Shown: positions 16,504-25,708 of the stretch, one piece after another | Layout of the letters: every line of letters starts with the position of its first letter | How positions within the stretch are numbered: the first letter of the stretch is position 1 | NCBI GenBank assembly: GCA_031553615.1 | Contig: JAVBLJ010000058.1 | Coordinates: forward strand, 1 to 44,226 | From: WQXF01 sp031553615 | Lineage (GTDB): Bacteria; Bacillota; Clostridia; Christensenellales; Aristaeellaceae | Length of the DNA: 44,226 nucleotides | Reading direction: 5' to 3' | Made by a program: the position numbers and the translations under genes | The notes under the pieces: model-generated | What the model was told of the DNA's origin: nothing | The model's input: the letters and a program-made list of their open reading frames with translations, nothing else | Database searches by the model: none

Positions 16504-19421
16504 GCGCAGCGAAGCGCGGTTTTTGGAGCAACTCGAAGGGCGCGATCGCGCTCTGCGCGGGCCTTCTCGCGCTCTGGAGCCTGGGCGGGGCAAGGGCACA
16601 GGACGCGCCGGTGACCTTGCTGGCCCCGCAGCGCTCCTACGAAGCGTACCTGGCCCGGTATGCGGACGCGCCGAGCGCCACCCAGACGGTATCTCTCCCG
16701 GGCAGCCAGGGAACGGCCGATCCGGCCCTGGAGGCCCAGGCCGAGAACCCAACCGAGGATCAGCCGGAGGCCCAAACCGAGACCCAGACCGAGACCCAGA
16801 CCGAGATGCAAAGCGCACCGATCCAGGCCGCGCAAATCCACGCGCAGGGCCAGGACCTGCTCTGGGAAAACGGCGCGGGCAGGGTGAGTTGGGCGTTTGA
16901 GGTGCCCGAAACCGGCCTGTACGAGATCGAGATCGCCTATACGCCGCTGGCCGGCAACGGGGTGAGCATCGAGCGCACCGTGCTGCTGGACGGTGTGGTG
17001 CCCTTCAACGAGGCGCGCGGCGTGCAGCTTGCGCGCCGGTGGACGCTGCGTGGCAAGGGGTTTGCGCAGGATAACCAAGGCAACGACATCCGCCCCTCGC
17101 TGATCGAAGCGCCGGAGAGGATGCAAACCCGCCTGTATTCCGCCGATGGGCTCAACGAGCGCCCGCTGCGGTTCTACCTTGCGCAGGGGCCGCACAAGCT
17201 TACATTGGAAGGAATGGCCGAGCCGGTTCGTATCCATAGCATTGCGCTTGCGGCCAGCCGGAGCATTCCCGCCTACGCGGAGCCGCAGGCCGCCGACGTG
17301 CCCGAAATCAGGATTCAGACCGAGGATGTGCTGTGCGCCTCCGATCAAACGCTCTATCCGCTGTCCGATTTCGCCAATTCGAATACCGAGCCCTTCGAGC
17401 TTGGCTTGCGCAAGATCAACTACATGGGTGGCTACAACTGGCGCTTTAGCGGGCAGACCGTCTCCTGGACCTTCGAGGCCCCGGTCGCGGGCGCATACAA
17501 GCTCAGCTTCCGGGCCAGCCAGAACTACCTGGCGGGCATGAAGGTTTCCCGCGCGCTGGAGCTCGATGGCCAGGTTCCCTTTGCGGAGTGCGAGTTTATT
17601 ACCTTCCCCTACGATAGCGAATGGCAAATGGTGACCCTCTGCGGGCCCGATGGGAGCCCCTACCTGTTTGAGCTGGGGCAGGGCGAGCATACGCTGACGC
17701 TGCGCGCCACGCTGGGCGAGCTTTCCAGCCCGGTGCGGCAGGTGCGCCGCGTCGCCTCCGAGCTGACCACCTTCTATGCCAAGGTCATCATGATCACCGG
17801 CACCGTGCCGGATGTCTACCGCGATTACAAGATCGAGAAGCGCATTGTCGGGGTGGGTACATTCCTGGCCCGCGAGGCGGAGCGGCTGCGCGAGCAGTAT
17901 GCCGCGATCTGCGCCATCGCTGGCGGGCGCGTCGCCGAGGCCGATGCGCTGGAAGTGTTCGCCAACCAGCTGGAATCCCTCGCCAAGGACCCAGAGACAC
18001 TGCCTGCCCGGCTCGATAGCTTCCGCGAAAATCTATCCAGCCTTTCGACCTGGATCATGTACATCGCCGAGCAGCCGCTGGATATCGATTACCTGCTGTT
18101 CTCCGCCCAGGACGCGGCGGTGCCCGAGGCCAACCCCGGCTTCTGGCAGAAGGTGGGCGATGGGGTCGGCTCCTTCGGGCTCTCCTTCACCAAGGATTAC
18201 ACCAACGTGGGCAATGTCTACGCCGAGGATGAGGCCATCACCGTGTGGGCGGCCATGGGCCAGGATCAGGCGGTGACCATCAAGGCGCTGATCGATGAGC
18301 GTTTCACCGCCGAAACCGGGATTCCGGTGAACTTCAATATCCTAAGCACCATGGATGCGCTGCTGTACGCGGCCTCCAGCGCCAATCCGCCCGACGTTAT
18401 ACTGGGCGTGGGCGGTTCGTTGCCGGTGGATTACGGCGTGCGTTCCGCGCTGCTCGATCTGCGCCAGTTCGGCGATTACGATGAGGTGGCGGCGCGCTTC
18501 CACTCCTCCGCCATCGAGCCCTTCGGCTACGATGGCAAGGTGTACGCGCTGCCCGTTTCCTACGGCATGCCGGTGCTGTTTTACCGCGCGGACATCCTGC
18601 AGGCCATCGGCGCGGAAGTGCCCGAGACCTGGGAGCAGGTGCATGCGCTGATCGCCCGATTGCAGGAGGATAACCTCACCTTTGGTGCGGGCAGCTTCGA
18701 TATGCTGCTGCTGCAGGCCGGGGGCCGGTTCTACAGCGACGATTTCACGCGCTGCCTCATCGATTCCCCGGTGGGCATCGAGGCCTTCGAACACTATACT
18801 TCGCTCTATACGCACTACGGTCTGCCCCAGATATACGATGCGTACAACCGCTTCCGGCTGGGCGAGATGCCGGTGTTTATCGCCGATTTTTCGATGTACA
18901 ACACGTTCGCGGTGGCCGCGCCGGAGATCAAGGGGCTTTGGGGCATCGCCATGGTGCCGGGCACGATGCGCGAGGATACGGGCACCATCGACCACACCGT
19001 GGCGGCCAACGCGACGGCTTGCGCCATCCTTTCCTCCACCCGGCGCGCCGATGCGGCCTGGGATTTTCTGAAATGGTACACCTCCGCCGAGGCGCAGGTG
19101 CTCTACGGGCGCGAGATCGAGGCCACGCTGGGCTCGGGCGCGAAGTACGCCTCGGCCAACCTGGAGGCCATGAAGGGGCTTTCCTGGCCCCAGAGCGTAC
19201 TGCGGGTGATCGAGGCGCAGCGCGAGTGGGCGGTGGGCATCCCCATTGTGCCAGGGAGCTACTACATCGATCGCCACATCGCCAACGCATTCCGTGAGGT
19301 GGTGACGCTGCACGAGCTGCCCCGCGAGGCGCTGGTGAAGTACGTGGACATGATCGACAGCGAGATACGCAAGAAGCGCGAGGAATTTGGGCTCCCCATC
19401 GGGACGGAGGTGATTCCATGA
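16500..19421 (+). CDS. Large multidomain sugar-binding protein of an ABC importer
   Basis: A 973-residue secreted protein, roughly twice the size of a normal solute-binding protein. A signal peptide (about 1-33, ending ARA) is followed by an acidic Gln/Thr/Glu linker (74-105) built on a QTET repeat. Two related beta-sandwich modules come next, about 108-255 and 290-420, recognisable by parallel segments such as RVSWAFEVPETGLYEIEIAY and TVSWTFEAPVAGAYKLSF. A helical region follows, and from about residue 580 there is a complete family-1 sugar-binding protein fold (ITVWAAMGQDQAVTIKALIDE...). No lipobox is seen. The GTG start overlaps AraC by four bases with GGAGG upstream. The two modules are probably carbohydrate-binding. 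It feeds the permeases encoded immediately behind it. Confidence 0.85.
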   Translation: MSAAKRGFWSNSKGAIALCAGLLALWSLGGARAQDAPVTLLAPQRSYEAYLARYADAPSATQTVSLPGSQGTADPALEAQAENPTEDQPEAQTETQTETQTEMQSAPIQAAQIHAQGQDLLWENGAGRVSWAFEVPETGLYEIEIAYTPLAGNGVSIERTVLLDGVVPFNEARGVQLARRWTLRGKGFAQDNQGNDIRPSLIEAPERMQTRLYSADGLNERPLRFYLAQGPHKLTLEGMAEPVRIHSIALAASRSIPAYAEPQAADVPEIRIQTEDVLCASDQTLYPLSDFANSNTEPFELGLRKINYMGGYNWRFSGQTVSWTFEAPVAGAYKLSFRASQNYLAGMKVSRALELDGQVPFAECEFITFPYDSEWQMVTLCGPDGSPYLFELGQGEHTLTLRATLGELSSPVRQVRRVASELTTFYAKVIMITGTVPDVYRDYKIEKRIVGVGTFLAREAERLREQYAAICAIAGGRVAEADALEVFANQLESLAKDPETLPARLDSFRENLSSLSTWIMYIAEQPLDIDYLLFSAQDAAVPEANPGFWQKVGDGVGSFGLSFTKDYTNVGNVYAEDEAITVWAAMGQDQAVTIKALIDERFTAETGIPVNFNILSTMDALLYAASSANPPDVILGVGGSLPVDYGVRSALLDLRQFGDYDEVAARFHSSAIEPFGYDGKVYALPVSYGMPVLFYRADILQAIGAEVPETWEQVHALIARLQEDNLTFGAGSFDMLLLQAGGRFYSDDFTRCLIDSPVGIEAFEHYTSLYTHYGLPQIYDAYNRFRLGEMPVFIADFSMYNTFAVAAPEIKGLWGIAMVPGTMREDTGTIDHTVAANATACAILSSTRRADAAWDFLKWYTSAEAQVLYGREIEATLGSGAKYASANLEAMKGLSWPQSVLRVIEAQREWAVGIPIVPGSYYIDRHIANAFREVVTLHELPREALVKYVDMIDSEIRKKREEFGLPIGTEVIP

Positions 19422-20323
19422 AGCCGGTGGCGGCAAAGCGCGTCGGGCTGATCCGGGATATTCGGGATAACAAGACCTCCTACCTCATGATGGCGCCCTA
19501 CCTGCTGCTGTTCATCCTGCTGGTGGTGCTGCCGGTCATCGTGGCGGTGGTGATGAGTTTCACCTACTTCAACGTGTTTGAAGCGCCGCGCTTCATCGGG
19601 TGGTCGAATTTTCAGCAGCTCCTGCTGGAGGACGACGTGTTCCTGATCGCGCTAAAAAACACGCTGCTGTTTGCGCTGATCACCGGGCCGCTGAGCTACG
19701 GCATGTGCCTGATGTTCGCTTGGCTGGTGAACGAGTTGCGCCCCAAGATTCGCTCGGTGGCCACGCTGCTGTTCTACGTGCCCTCCATTTCGGGCAATGT
19801 GTACTTCATTTGGCGCTTTATATTTTCCGGCGATTCCTACGGCCTCATCAACGGTTTCCTCATGCGCCTGGGCGTGCTGAAGGAGCCGGTGCTGTTCCTG
19901 TCCGATCCGCGCTACAACTTCGCCATCGTCATATTGGTGCAGCTGTGGATGAGCCTGGGCACCAGCTTCCTGGCCTTCATCGCGGGCCTGCAGTGCGTCG
20001 ATCGCTCCATGCTGGAGGCCGGGGCGGTGGATGGCATACGCAACCGCTTCCAGGAGCTGTACTACCTGACCCTGCCCAGCATGAAGCCCCAGCTCATGTT
20101 TGGCGCGGTGATGCAAATATCGGCGGCGTTCGCGGTGGGCAGCGTCTCGCAGGATTTGGTGGGGTTCCCCAGCCCGCTCTACTCGGCGCACACCATCGTG
20201 CTGCACATGCAGGATTATGGAGCGCTGCGCTACGAGATGGGGTATGCGTCCGCCATCGCGGTGGTGCTGTTTATGATGACGGTGGGCTGCAACATACTCA
20301 TTCAACGGGCGCTGAAGGAATGA
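19418..20323 (+). CDS. Sugar ABC transporter permease (MalF type), importer 1
   Basis: A 301-residue inner-membrane permease with six hydrophobic segments and the cytoplasmic EAA loop that docks the ATPase (MLEAGAVDGIRNRFQELYYLTLPSMKP, about residues 203-229). The N-terminus (KTSYLMMAPYLLLFILLVVLPVI) is the usual MalF/UgpA-type start. The ATG overlaps the stop of the large binding protein by four bases, so the two are coupled. It would pair with the next gene to form the membrane channel of the first importer. No ATPase gene lies anywhere in this operon, so a shared MsmX-type ATPase from elsewhere is expected. Confidence 0.95.
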   Translation: MKPVAAKRVGLIRDIRDNKTSYLMMAPYLLLFILLVVLPVIVAVVMSFTYFNVFEAPRFIGWSNFQQLLLEDDVFLIALKNTLLFALITGPLSYGMCLMFAWLVNELRPKIRSVATLLFYVPSISGNVYFIWRFIFSGDSYGLINGFLMRLGVLKEPVLFLSDPRYNFAIVILVQLWMSLGTSFLAFIAGLQCVDRSMLEAGAVDGIRNRFQELYYLTLPSMKPQLMFGAVMQISAAFAVGSVSQDLVGFPSPLYSAHTIVLHMQDYGALRYEMGYASAIAVVLFMMTVGCNILIQRALKE

Positions 20324-20366
20324 GGCGCACGGAATGACCGGAACAACAGTAGAGAGGGGGAGCGAA

Positions 20367-21314
20367 ATGTCCGTCGTCCATCCCGCGCTAAAACAGAACG
20401 GGCAAAAAAACAGGCCTCAGAACGGGCAACGGAATGCGCAGCCGAGCAGGAGACTGAGGGCCAAGACGCGCAGGATATCGCGCTCCACGGCCGGGGATAT
20501 CGCGCTCATGCTGCTGCTGGCCGCATTCGCCGCGTTCATGGCGCTGCCGTTGGTGTACACCATCTCCACGGCCTTCAAGCCCATCGACGAGCTTTTTCTC
20601 TACCCGCCGCGATTCTTCGCCATCCATCCAACGTTGCGCAACTTCACCGATCTTATCATCTCGCTGCGCAGCTCGTTCATACCGTTCACCCGCTACCTCT
20701 TTAACAGCGTGCTGGTCACCGTGCTGGCCACCGTGGGGCACATCGTGCTCTCGGCCATGTGCGCCTATCCGCTGGCCAAGCACAGGTTCCGCTACCGCAA
20801 CGCCATCTTTCAAATGATCGTGCTTTCGCTGATGTTCTCGCCCTTCGTTATCGGCATTCCGCGCTACATGATCATGCACCAAATCCGCATTTTGGATAGC
20901 TATTGGGCGCTGCTGCTGCCTGCCATGTCCAGCTCGCTGGGCCTTTACCTGCTCAAGCAGTTCATGGAGCAGGTGCCCGATTCGATACTGGAATCGGCGC
21001 GCATCGACGGCGCGAAGGAGATGCGCATCCTTTGGAGCGTTGTGATGCCCACGGTCAAACCCGCGTGGCTCACGCTGATCCTGCTTTCGGTGAATGCGAC
21101 CTGGAACGATGCATACTCGGGCGCGCTCTACCTGCACAACGAGGCGCTGAAGCCCATGTCGGTGGTGCAGGCCTATCTGATGTCGGCGGGATTCATGCGC
21201 GCGGGCGCCCTGGCGGCGTTCATGCTCATCATGCTGGTGCTGCCCATCGGCACGTTCATACTTTCGCAGAGCAACGTGATCGAAACCATGAAATCCTCCG
21301 GCATAAAAGAGTGA
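20367..21314 (+). CDS. Carbohydrate ABC transporter permease (MalG type), importer 1
   Basis: A 315-residue permease with six membrane segments and the EAA loop ILESARIDGAKEMRILWSVVMPTVKP. It has an unusually long, basic, Gln/Asn/Arg-rich N-terminal tail of about 35 residues before the first membrane helix (ALKQNGQKNRPQNGQRNAQ), which should lie in the cytoplasm. An ATG at 20334 is possible and would add 11 residues. The start chosen has GAGAGGGGGAG at the proper distance. It is the partner of the preceding permease. It ends in the conserved NVIETMKSSGIKE tail of such proteins. Confidence 0.93.
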   Translation: MSVVHPALKQNGQKNRPQNGQRNAQPSRRLRAKTRRISRSTAGDIALMLLLAAFAAFMALPLVYTISTAFKPIDELFLYPPRFFAIHPTLRNFTDLIISLRSSFIPFTRYLFNSVLVTVLATVGHIVLSAMCAYPLAKHRFRYRNAIFQMIVLSLMFSPFVIGIPRYMIMHQIRILDSYWALLLPAMSSSLGLYLLKQFMEQVPDSILESARIDGAKEMRILWSVVMPTVKPAWLTLILLSVNATWNDAYSGALYLHNEALKPMSVVQAYLMSAGFMRAGALAAFMLIMLVLPIGTFILSQSNVIETMKSSGIKE

Positions 21315-21337
21315 TTCGAAGTCAAGGAGTGATTCCC

Positions 21338-22789
21338 ATGAGCCTCCCAATCAAGCGCGTGATTGCGGTGATGTGCCTATTGCTCCTTGGCGCGCGGGGA
21401 GCGCTGGCCGAACCGGGCGGCAACGCATCGGATAGCTACATGTACAACCGGCGGGGGCAGACCGTCGAGTCCATCGATTTCTACCAGGTGGAGACGCAGT
21501 TTTCGGGGGAAACCCTGGGAGTGGGCAGCCTGGCGAAGGCCTCCGAGCTGTACATTCGCGATAACCTGGGCTACATCGTGGATACGCAGCGCAACCGGAT
21601 CATCGCCATCGACCTGGACGCGCTGGCCGTGCGCGAAATCGTGGAGGGGTTCGACAACGCTGGGGTGCGGGAGGGCTTCAACCTGCCGCAGAGCGTGTTC
21701 GTGACCGCAGAAGGAGACATGTACGTGGCCGACACCCAGAACCTGCGCATCGTGCACCTCGACGCGGCGCGCAGCCTGGTGAAGATCATCGATAAGCCCC
21801 AGGCCGAGATTATCGCGGGCGACTACATGTTCAAGCCGCGCAAGGTGGCGGTGGATACCGGTGGGCGCGTCTACGTGGTGGCTGAGGGTACCACCGACGG
21901 CATCCTGCAGTTTTCCAGCGCCGGGCGGTTCATCAATTTCTTTGGCGCGAACCGGGTGCAGTTCAACGCGGGCGAGCTGCTGCTACGCCTCTTCCTCACC
22001 AAGGAGCAGCGCGGTAAGCGCAGCGTGTTTGTGCCCATTGAATACAGCAATATCTGCATCGACAGCTCCAACTTCATATTCACCACCACGGTCAATACCT
22101 TTAACGAGCAGCTCAAGCGGCTCAACTATGCGGGCACCAACATCATGCGCTACAGCCACTTCGGCGCGCGCATGGGCGATCTTTCCGCCACCGAGATGCC
22201 CTACATGACCGACATCGCTGTGGACGAAAACGGCAGCTTTACCGGCCTGGATTCGCTGCGTGGGAAGCTATATCAATACAACAAATTGGGCGAGCTGCTG
22301 GCCATCTATGGCGGCTTCGGCGATCGGCTGGGGCAGTTCCGCCAGCCGGTGGCGGTGGACGTGTACAAAGGCCGCTACTACGTGCTCGATGGGCTCAAGG
22401 CCTCGGTCACCGTGTTTGCGCCCACCACCTTCGGACAAAACGTGCTCACGGCCAATCAGGCGTTCTTCGACGGCGACTACGAGCTCTCGCGCCGCAGCTG
22501 GGAGGCGGTGCTGGCCCAGAATGCCAACTACGATCTGGCGTACCAGGGCATGGGCGATGCCTGCATGAAGGAAAAGCAATACGCGCGGGCGATGGACTAC
22601 TACCGCCGCGCCGCCTACAAGAAGGGCTATACCCAAGCGCTCAAGGCCTACCGCACCCAGTGGATGCGCGCCAACTTCGCGTGGATCGTGTCCGGCATCG
22701 TGCTGCTGGCGGCGGTGCTGATCCTCACCGTCAAGCGGCGCGCGCGGCTTGGTCAGCGCCTCCGGCTCTATTTCCGAATCGATGCGTAA
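21338..22789 (+). CDS. NHL-repeat membrane-anchored protein with TPR-like end
   Basis: A 483-residue protein. A signal peptide (about 1-25, ending ALA) is followed by an NHL/SMP-30-like beta-propeller with repeated VDTQRNRIIAIDLD, VADTQNLRIVHLD, VDTGGRVYVVAEG and VDENGSFTGLD blades. A short TPR-like helical region follows (NYDLAYQGMGDACMKEKQYARAMDYYRRAAYKKG), then one C-terminal membrane helix (about 447-466) and a basic tail. The propeller should face outside. The gene lies between importer permeases and a Yip1 gene, an arrangement I recall from Paenibacillus and Clostridia sugar loci, where its role is uncharacterised. The frame is open far upstream, but only the ATG at 21338 gives a signal peptide with AAGGAG before it. 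Confidence 0.85.
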   Translation: MSLPIKRVIAVMCLLLLGARGALAEPGGNASDSYMYNRRGQTVESIDFYQVETQFSGETLGVGSLAKASELYIRDNLGYIVDTQRNRIIAIDLDALAVREIVEGFDNAGVREGFNLPQSVFVTAEGDMYVADTQNLRIVHLDAARSLVKIIDKPQAEIIAGDYMFKPRKVAVDTGGRVYVVAEGTTDGILQFSSAGRFINFFGANRVQFNAGELLLRLFLTKEQRGKRSVFVPIEYSNICIDSSNFIFTTTVNTFNEQLKRLNYAGTNIMRYSHFGARMGDLSATEMPYMTDIAVDENGSFTGLDSLRGKLYQYNKLGELLAIYGGFGDRLGQFRQPVAVDVYKGRYYVLDGLKASVTVFAPTTFGQNVLTANQAFFDGDYELSRRSWEAVLAQNANYDLAYQGMGDACMKEKQYARAMDYYRRAAYKKGYTQALKAYRTQWMRANFAWIVSGIVLLAAVLILTVKRRARLGQRLRLYFRIDA

Positions 22790-22801
22790 GGGGGGACATT
22801 C

Positions 22802-23425
22802 ATGCGAGACACCATCGGCACCCTGCTCTATGGGTTTCATGTGATGGTTCATCCCTTCGATGGGTATTGGGAGCTGAAGCATCACAAGCCGAAGGCCACG
22901 CGGGCTGCGCTGATCATCTTCCTGGCCGCGCTGGCGACCACCTTCATTCGCGTGCAGTTCTCCGGCTTCCTTTTTGGCACCGAGAACCCGGAGACCAACA
23001 ATGTGCTGCTCGATCTGGTGGCGCTGGCCGCCCCGCTCACCCTGTGGTGCATCGTCAATTGGGCGATCACCACGCTGTTCAACGGCAAGGGCAAAATGGC
23101 CGACATCTTCATGTTTACCTCGTATGCCCTGCTGCCCATGATCCTCATCTACCTGCCCACCACACTCGTCAGCCACATCCTTTCCAACGATGAGGCCGTG
23201 TTCCTGTACGTGGCCGAGGCGGTGGCGCTGATCTGGGGCGTGTGGATGGTGCTCGCTGGATCCTCCACCGTGCACGATTATACTCTGTTCAAGAGCATCT
23301 TCACCGGCCTTTTCACCCTGGTGGGCATAATGGCCTGCGTGTTCCTGGGCATGGTGATCTACAGCGCGATTTCACAGCTGATTGGGTTCTTCATTACGCT
23401 ATTCGTCGAGTTCCGATACTGGTAA
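22802..23425 (+). CDS. Yip1 family membrane protein
   Basis: A 207-residue protein with five hydrophobic segments and the Yip1-domain start, GTLLYGFHVMVHPFDGYWELKHHKPKATRAALIIFLAA. The family is named after eukaryotic Golgi proteins; the bacterial members have no defined function. The GGGGGACATTC before the ATG gives a binding site, and it is 12 bases after the NHL gene and 12 bases before the DUF5696 gene. The constant pairing with importer permeases suggests a scaffolding or accessory role in the membrane for this uptake system; this is inference only. Confidence 0.85.
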   Translation: MRDTIGTLLYGFHVMVHPFDGYWELKHHKPKATRAALIIFLAALATTFIRVQFSGFLFGTENPETNNVLLDLVALAAPLTLWCIVNWAITTLFNGKGKMADIFMFTSYALLPMILIYLPTTLVSHILSNDEAVFLYVAEAVALIWGVWMVLAGSSTVHDYTLFKSIFTGLFTLVGIMACVFLGMVIYSAISQLIGFFITLFVEFRYW

Positions 23426-23437
23426 GGAGGCGCCAAC

Positions 23438-25708
23438 GTGAAGCGAAACCTGCTTTTCTTCGCCGTGTTGGCGATGCTGCTCCTGTGCCTGGCCGCGGCG
23501 CTTGCCGGGGATGCGGCGGTGCAGCCGGAGGCCCCTGCCGTGGAGGGCGGGGCTTCCGATGGTGAGCCGGACGGCGAATCGGGCGAAGGCGAGGTGCTCG
23601 AAGAGCCGGCGGGGCCCGTGCATACCCCGGGCATGCAGACCGTGGCCGAAAACGAACGCTACGTGCTTTCCTTCGATTGCGAGAGCACCCAGTTCGAGGT
23701 GCTTTCGAAGCGCACCGGGCGGGTGTTCTACGGCTACCCGCAGGATTGGTCGGGCGATGCGCTGGCCAAGGGCGCGAACAAGAAGCTGATCGCTTCGCTG
23801 ATCGCCATCGAATCCTACAACGAGCGCAACGTGGCCGAGCTGGTCAATGCGTACCAAAATTGCGTGGAGAAGGGCACCTACGAATGCACGATCGAAGAAA
23901 ACGGCTTCTCGGTGCGCTTCTGGTTCGATAAGCAGAAGATCGGGGTCGTCATCCGCGTTTCGCTGGAGGAGCGCGGGCTGGTGGTGGAGCTCCCGAATGA
24001 AGGGATGACCGACGGCGAGGGAGGCAAGCTGGGCGTCGTGCGCGTGCTGCCCTTCTTTGGCGCGGGCAAGGCCACGCAAGAGGGCTACATCCTTTTGCCT
24101 GACGGCTCCGGGGCCATCGTGGAGTACGATCACGTATTCAGCTTCCGCTCCGAGCTGATCCGCCCGCTCTACGGACGCGACGACACCGTCGCGCAGCTCT
24201 CGATTCCCGAGCACGAAGAAAACTTCGCCCTGCCCGTCTATGGCCTCAAGACCGGCGAGCAGGCCTTCCTTTCGGTCATCGAGGAGGGGGCGTTTACCAC
24301 CAACCTGAGTGCCAGCGTGGCTGGGGACAACGCGGAATACTTCCGGTGCATGCCTATCTTCCTCTACCGGGAAATGCAGAGCATCGTGCTGTTTCAAAAC
24401 ACCGCCACCGAGCGCACGGTGAATCAACCGGCGGAGGGCGCGGCCAAGACCGGCTTCCGCATGCGCGTGCTGCTGCTGGAGGATGAGGAGGCCACGTACT
24501 CGGGCATGGCCCGCGCCTACCGCGAATACCTACTGTGCGAGGGCGGCATCGCGCGCCGCGATACCACGCCGCGCGTGGACATCCGCCTCTACGGCGCCAC
24601 GGATAAGCTGGCGACCACCCTGGGCGTGCCCCACAATCAGCTGCGGAGCCTGACCACCTTTGCGCAGGCCCGGCAGATCGTGGAGGAGGCGCAGGCCGCG
24701 GGCGTGCAAAAGGCGCACGTGCTGCTGCAGGGCTTCACCGATTACGGCACGCGCGGGCGGGCGACCACCCGGGGCAACCCCATCGGCAAGCTGGGCGGCG
24801 CGAAGGGGCTGGAGGATTTCCTGCGCTGGGCCGCGGCGCGCGATCTGCCGGTCACCTCGGTGGCGGAGCTGGTGGCGCCCCGGAAGGACGGCAATGGATA
24901 CAACGCGCTCTTCGACGCGGCGCGATCGGTGAGCGGAAGCGTGGCCTACCAATACGAGGCCAACCGCGTTTCCCGCGCGCGGGATTACGACAAGACGCCC
25001 GGCACGCTGTTGAAACCCTCGCTCTTCCCGGGCAGGCTAGAGGCCTTTTGCGCGGCGCTGGCCAAGCGCGGAGCTTCCTCGGTGCAGCCGCTGTACTGGG
25101 GCTCGAAGCTCTACGCCGAACGGGGCGAGGCCTCCGATACCCGCGCAACTGCGGCGGCATACTGGACGCGTCCGCTGCCCGAGGGGCTTTCCTACGTGGT
25201 CGATGTAGGCAATGCCTACGCATTGCCCGCGGCCTCCCGGCTGACCCACCTGCCCGAGGCATCCACCGGCTACGACATCGAGACCCGATCGATTCCTTTC
25301 TACCAAATGGTGGTGCACGGGCTGATTCCCTACACGGGCAAGAGCTCGAATCAGCGCGGGGATTTCAATCAAGGCTTTCTGAAAATGATGGAATACGGCG
25401 CATACCCGGCCTACGAGTGGTTCCACGAGGAGGCGGGGGTCACCCGGCTGACCGGGCTGAGCGGGGTGTTCAGCGGCCACTACGCGCCCTGGCTGGCCCA
25501 GGCCGCTCAGGAATATGAGGCGGTGAACGCGCTCTACGTGCTGACCGAGGGGAGCGCCATGGCCGCCCACGACCAGCTGGAGCAGGGCGTATACCGGGTG
25601 CGCTACGAGAACGGCGCGCGGATTTACGTCAACTACACCGCGAATGCCAAGCAAGCCGACGGCTTGATCCTTCCCGCGGGCGGGTATGCGATGGAGGCTG
25701 GGCAATGA
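23438..25708 (+). CDS. DUF5696 family secreted protein, GH-like
   Basis: A 756-residue exported protein. A signal peptide (about 1-24, ending ALA) and an acidic Pro/Glu/Gly-rich linker (28-62) lead into a beta-sandwich region (about 68-330) and then a TIM-barrel-like domain from about 370 (VDIRLYGATDK..., VQKAHVLLQGFTDYG, LPVTSVAELVAP, SYVVDVGNAYALP, PAYEWFHEE). The layout resembles glycoside hydrolases of the GH36/GH101 type, but no catalytic acid can be assigned with confidence. It has no membrane helix or lipobox. The start is GTG with AAGGAGG seven bases upstream. The stop overlaps the next permease by four bases. A carbohydrate-active role on the imported polymer is a plausible but unproven reading. 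Confidence 0.82.
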   Translation: MKRNLLFFAVLAMLLLCLAAALAGDAAVQPEAPAVEGGASDGEPDGESGEGEVLEEPAGPVHTPGMQTVAENERYVLSFDCESTQFEVLSKRTGRVFYGYPQDWSGDALAKGANKKLIASLIAIESYNERNVAELVNAYQNCVEKGTYECTIEENGFSVRFWFDKQKIGVVIRVSLEERGLVVELPNEGMTDGEGGKLGVVRVLPFFGAGKATQEGYILLPDGSGAIVEYDHVFSFRSELIRPLYGRDDTVAQLSIPEHEENFALPVYGLKTGEQAFLSVIEEGAFTTNLSASVAGDNAEYFRCMPIFLYREMQSIVLFQNTATERTVNQPAEGAAKTGFRMRVLLLEDEEATYSGMARAYREYLLCEGGIARRDTTPRVDIRLYGATDKLATTLGVPHNQLRSLTTFAQARQIVEEAQAAGVQKAHVLLQGFTDYGTRGRATTRGNPIGKLGGAKGLEDFLRWAAARDLPVTSVAELVAPRKDGNGYNALFDAARSVSGSVAYQYEANRVSRARDYDKTPGTLLKPSLFPGRLEAFCAALAKRGASSVQPLYWGSKLYAERGEASDTRATAAAYWTRPLPEGLSYVVDVGNAYALPAASRLTHLPEASTGYDIETRSIPFYQMVVHGLIPYTGKSSNQRGDFNQGFLKMMEYGAYPAYEWFHEEAGVTRLTGLSGVFSGHYAPWLAQAAQEYEAVNALYVLTEGSAMAAHDQLEQGVYRVRYENGARIYVNYTANAKQADGLILPAGGYAMEAGQ

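Noticed and set aside
15136..16818. A 560-residue minus-strand frame opposite the kinase, AraC and binding-protein genes
   Set aside because: Antisense shadow; crosses three well-supported coupled genes.
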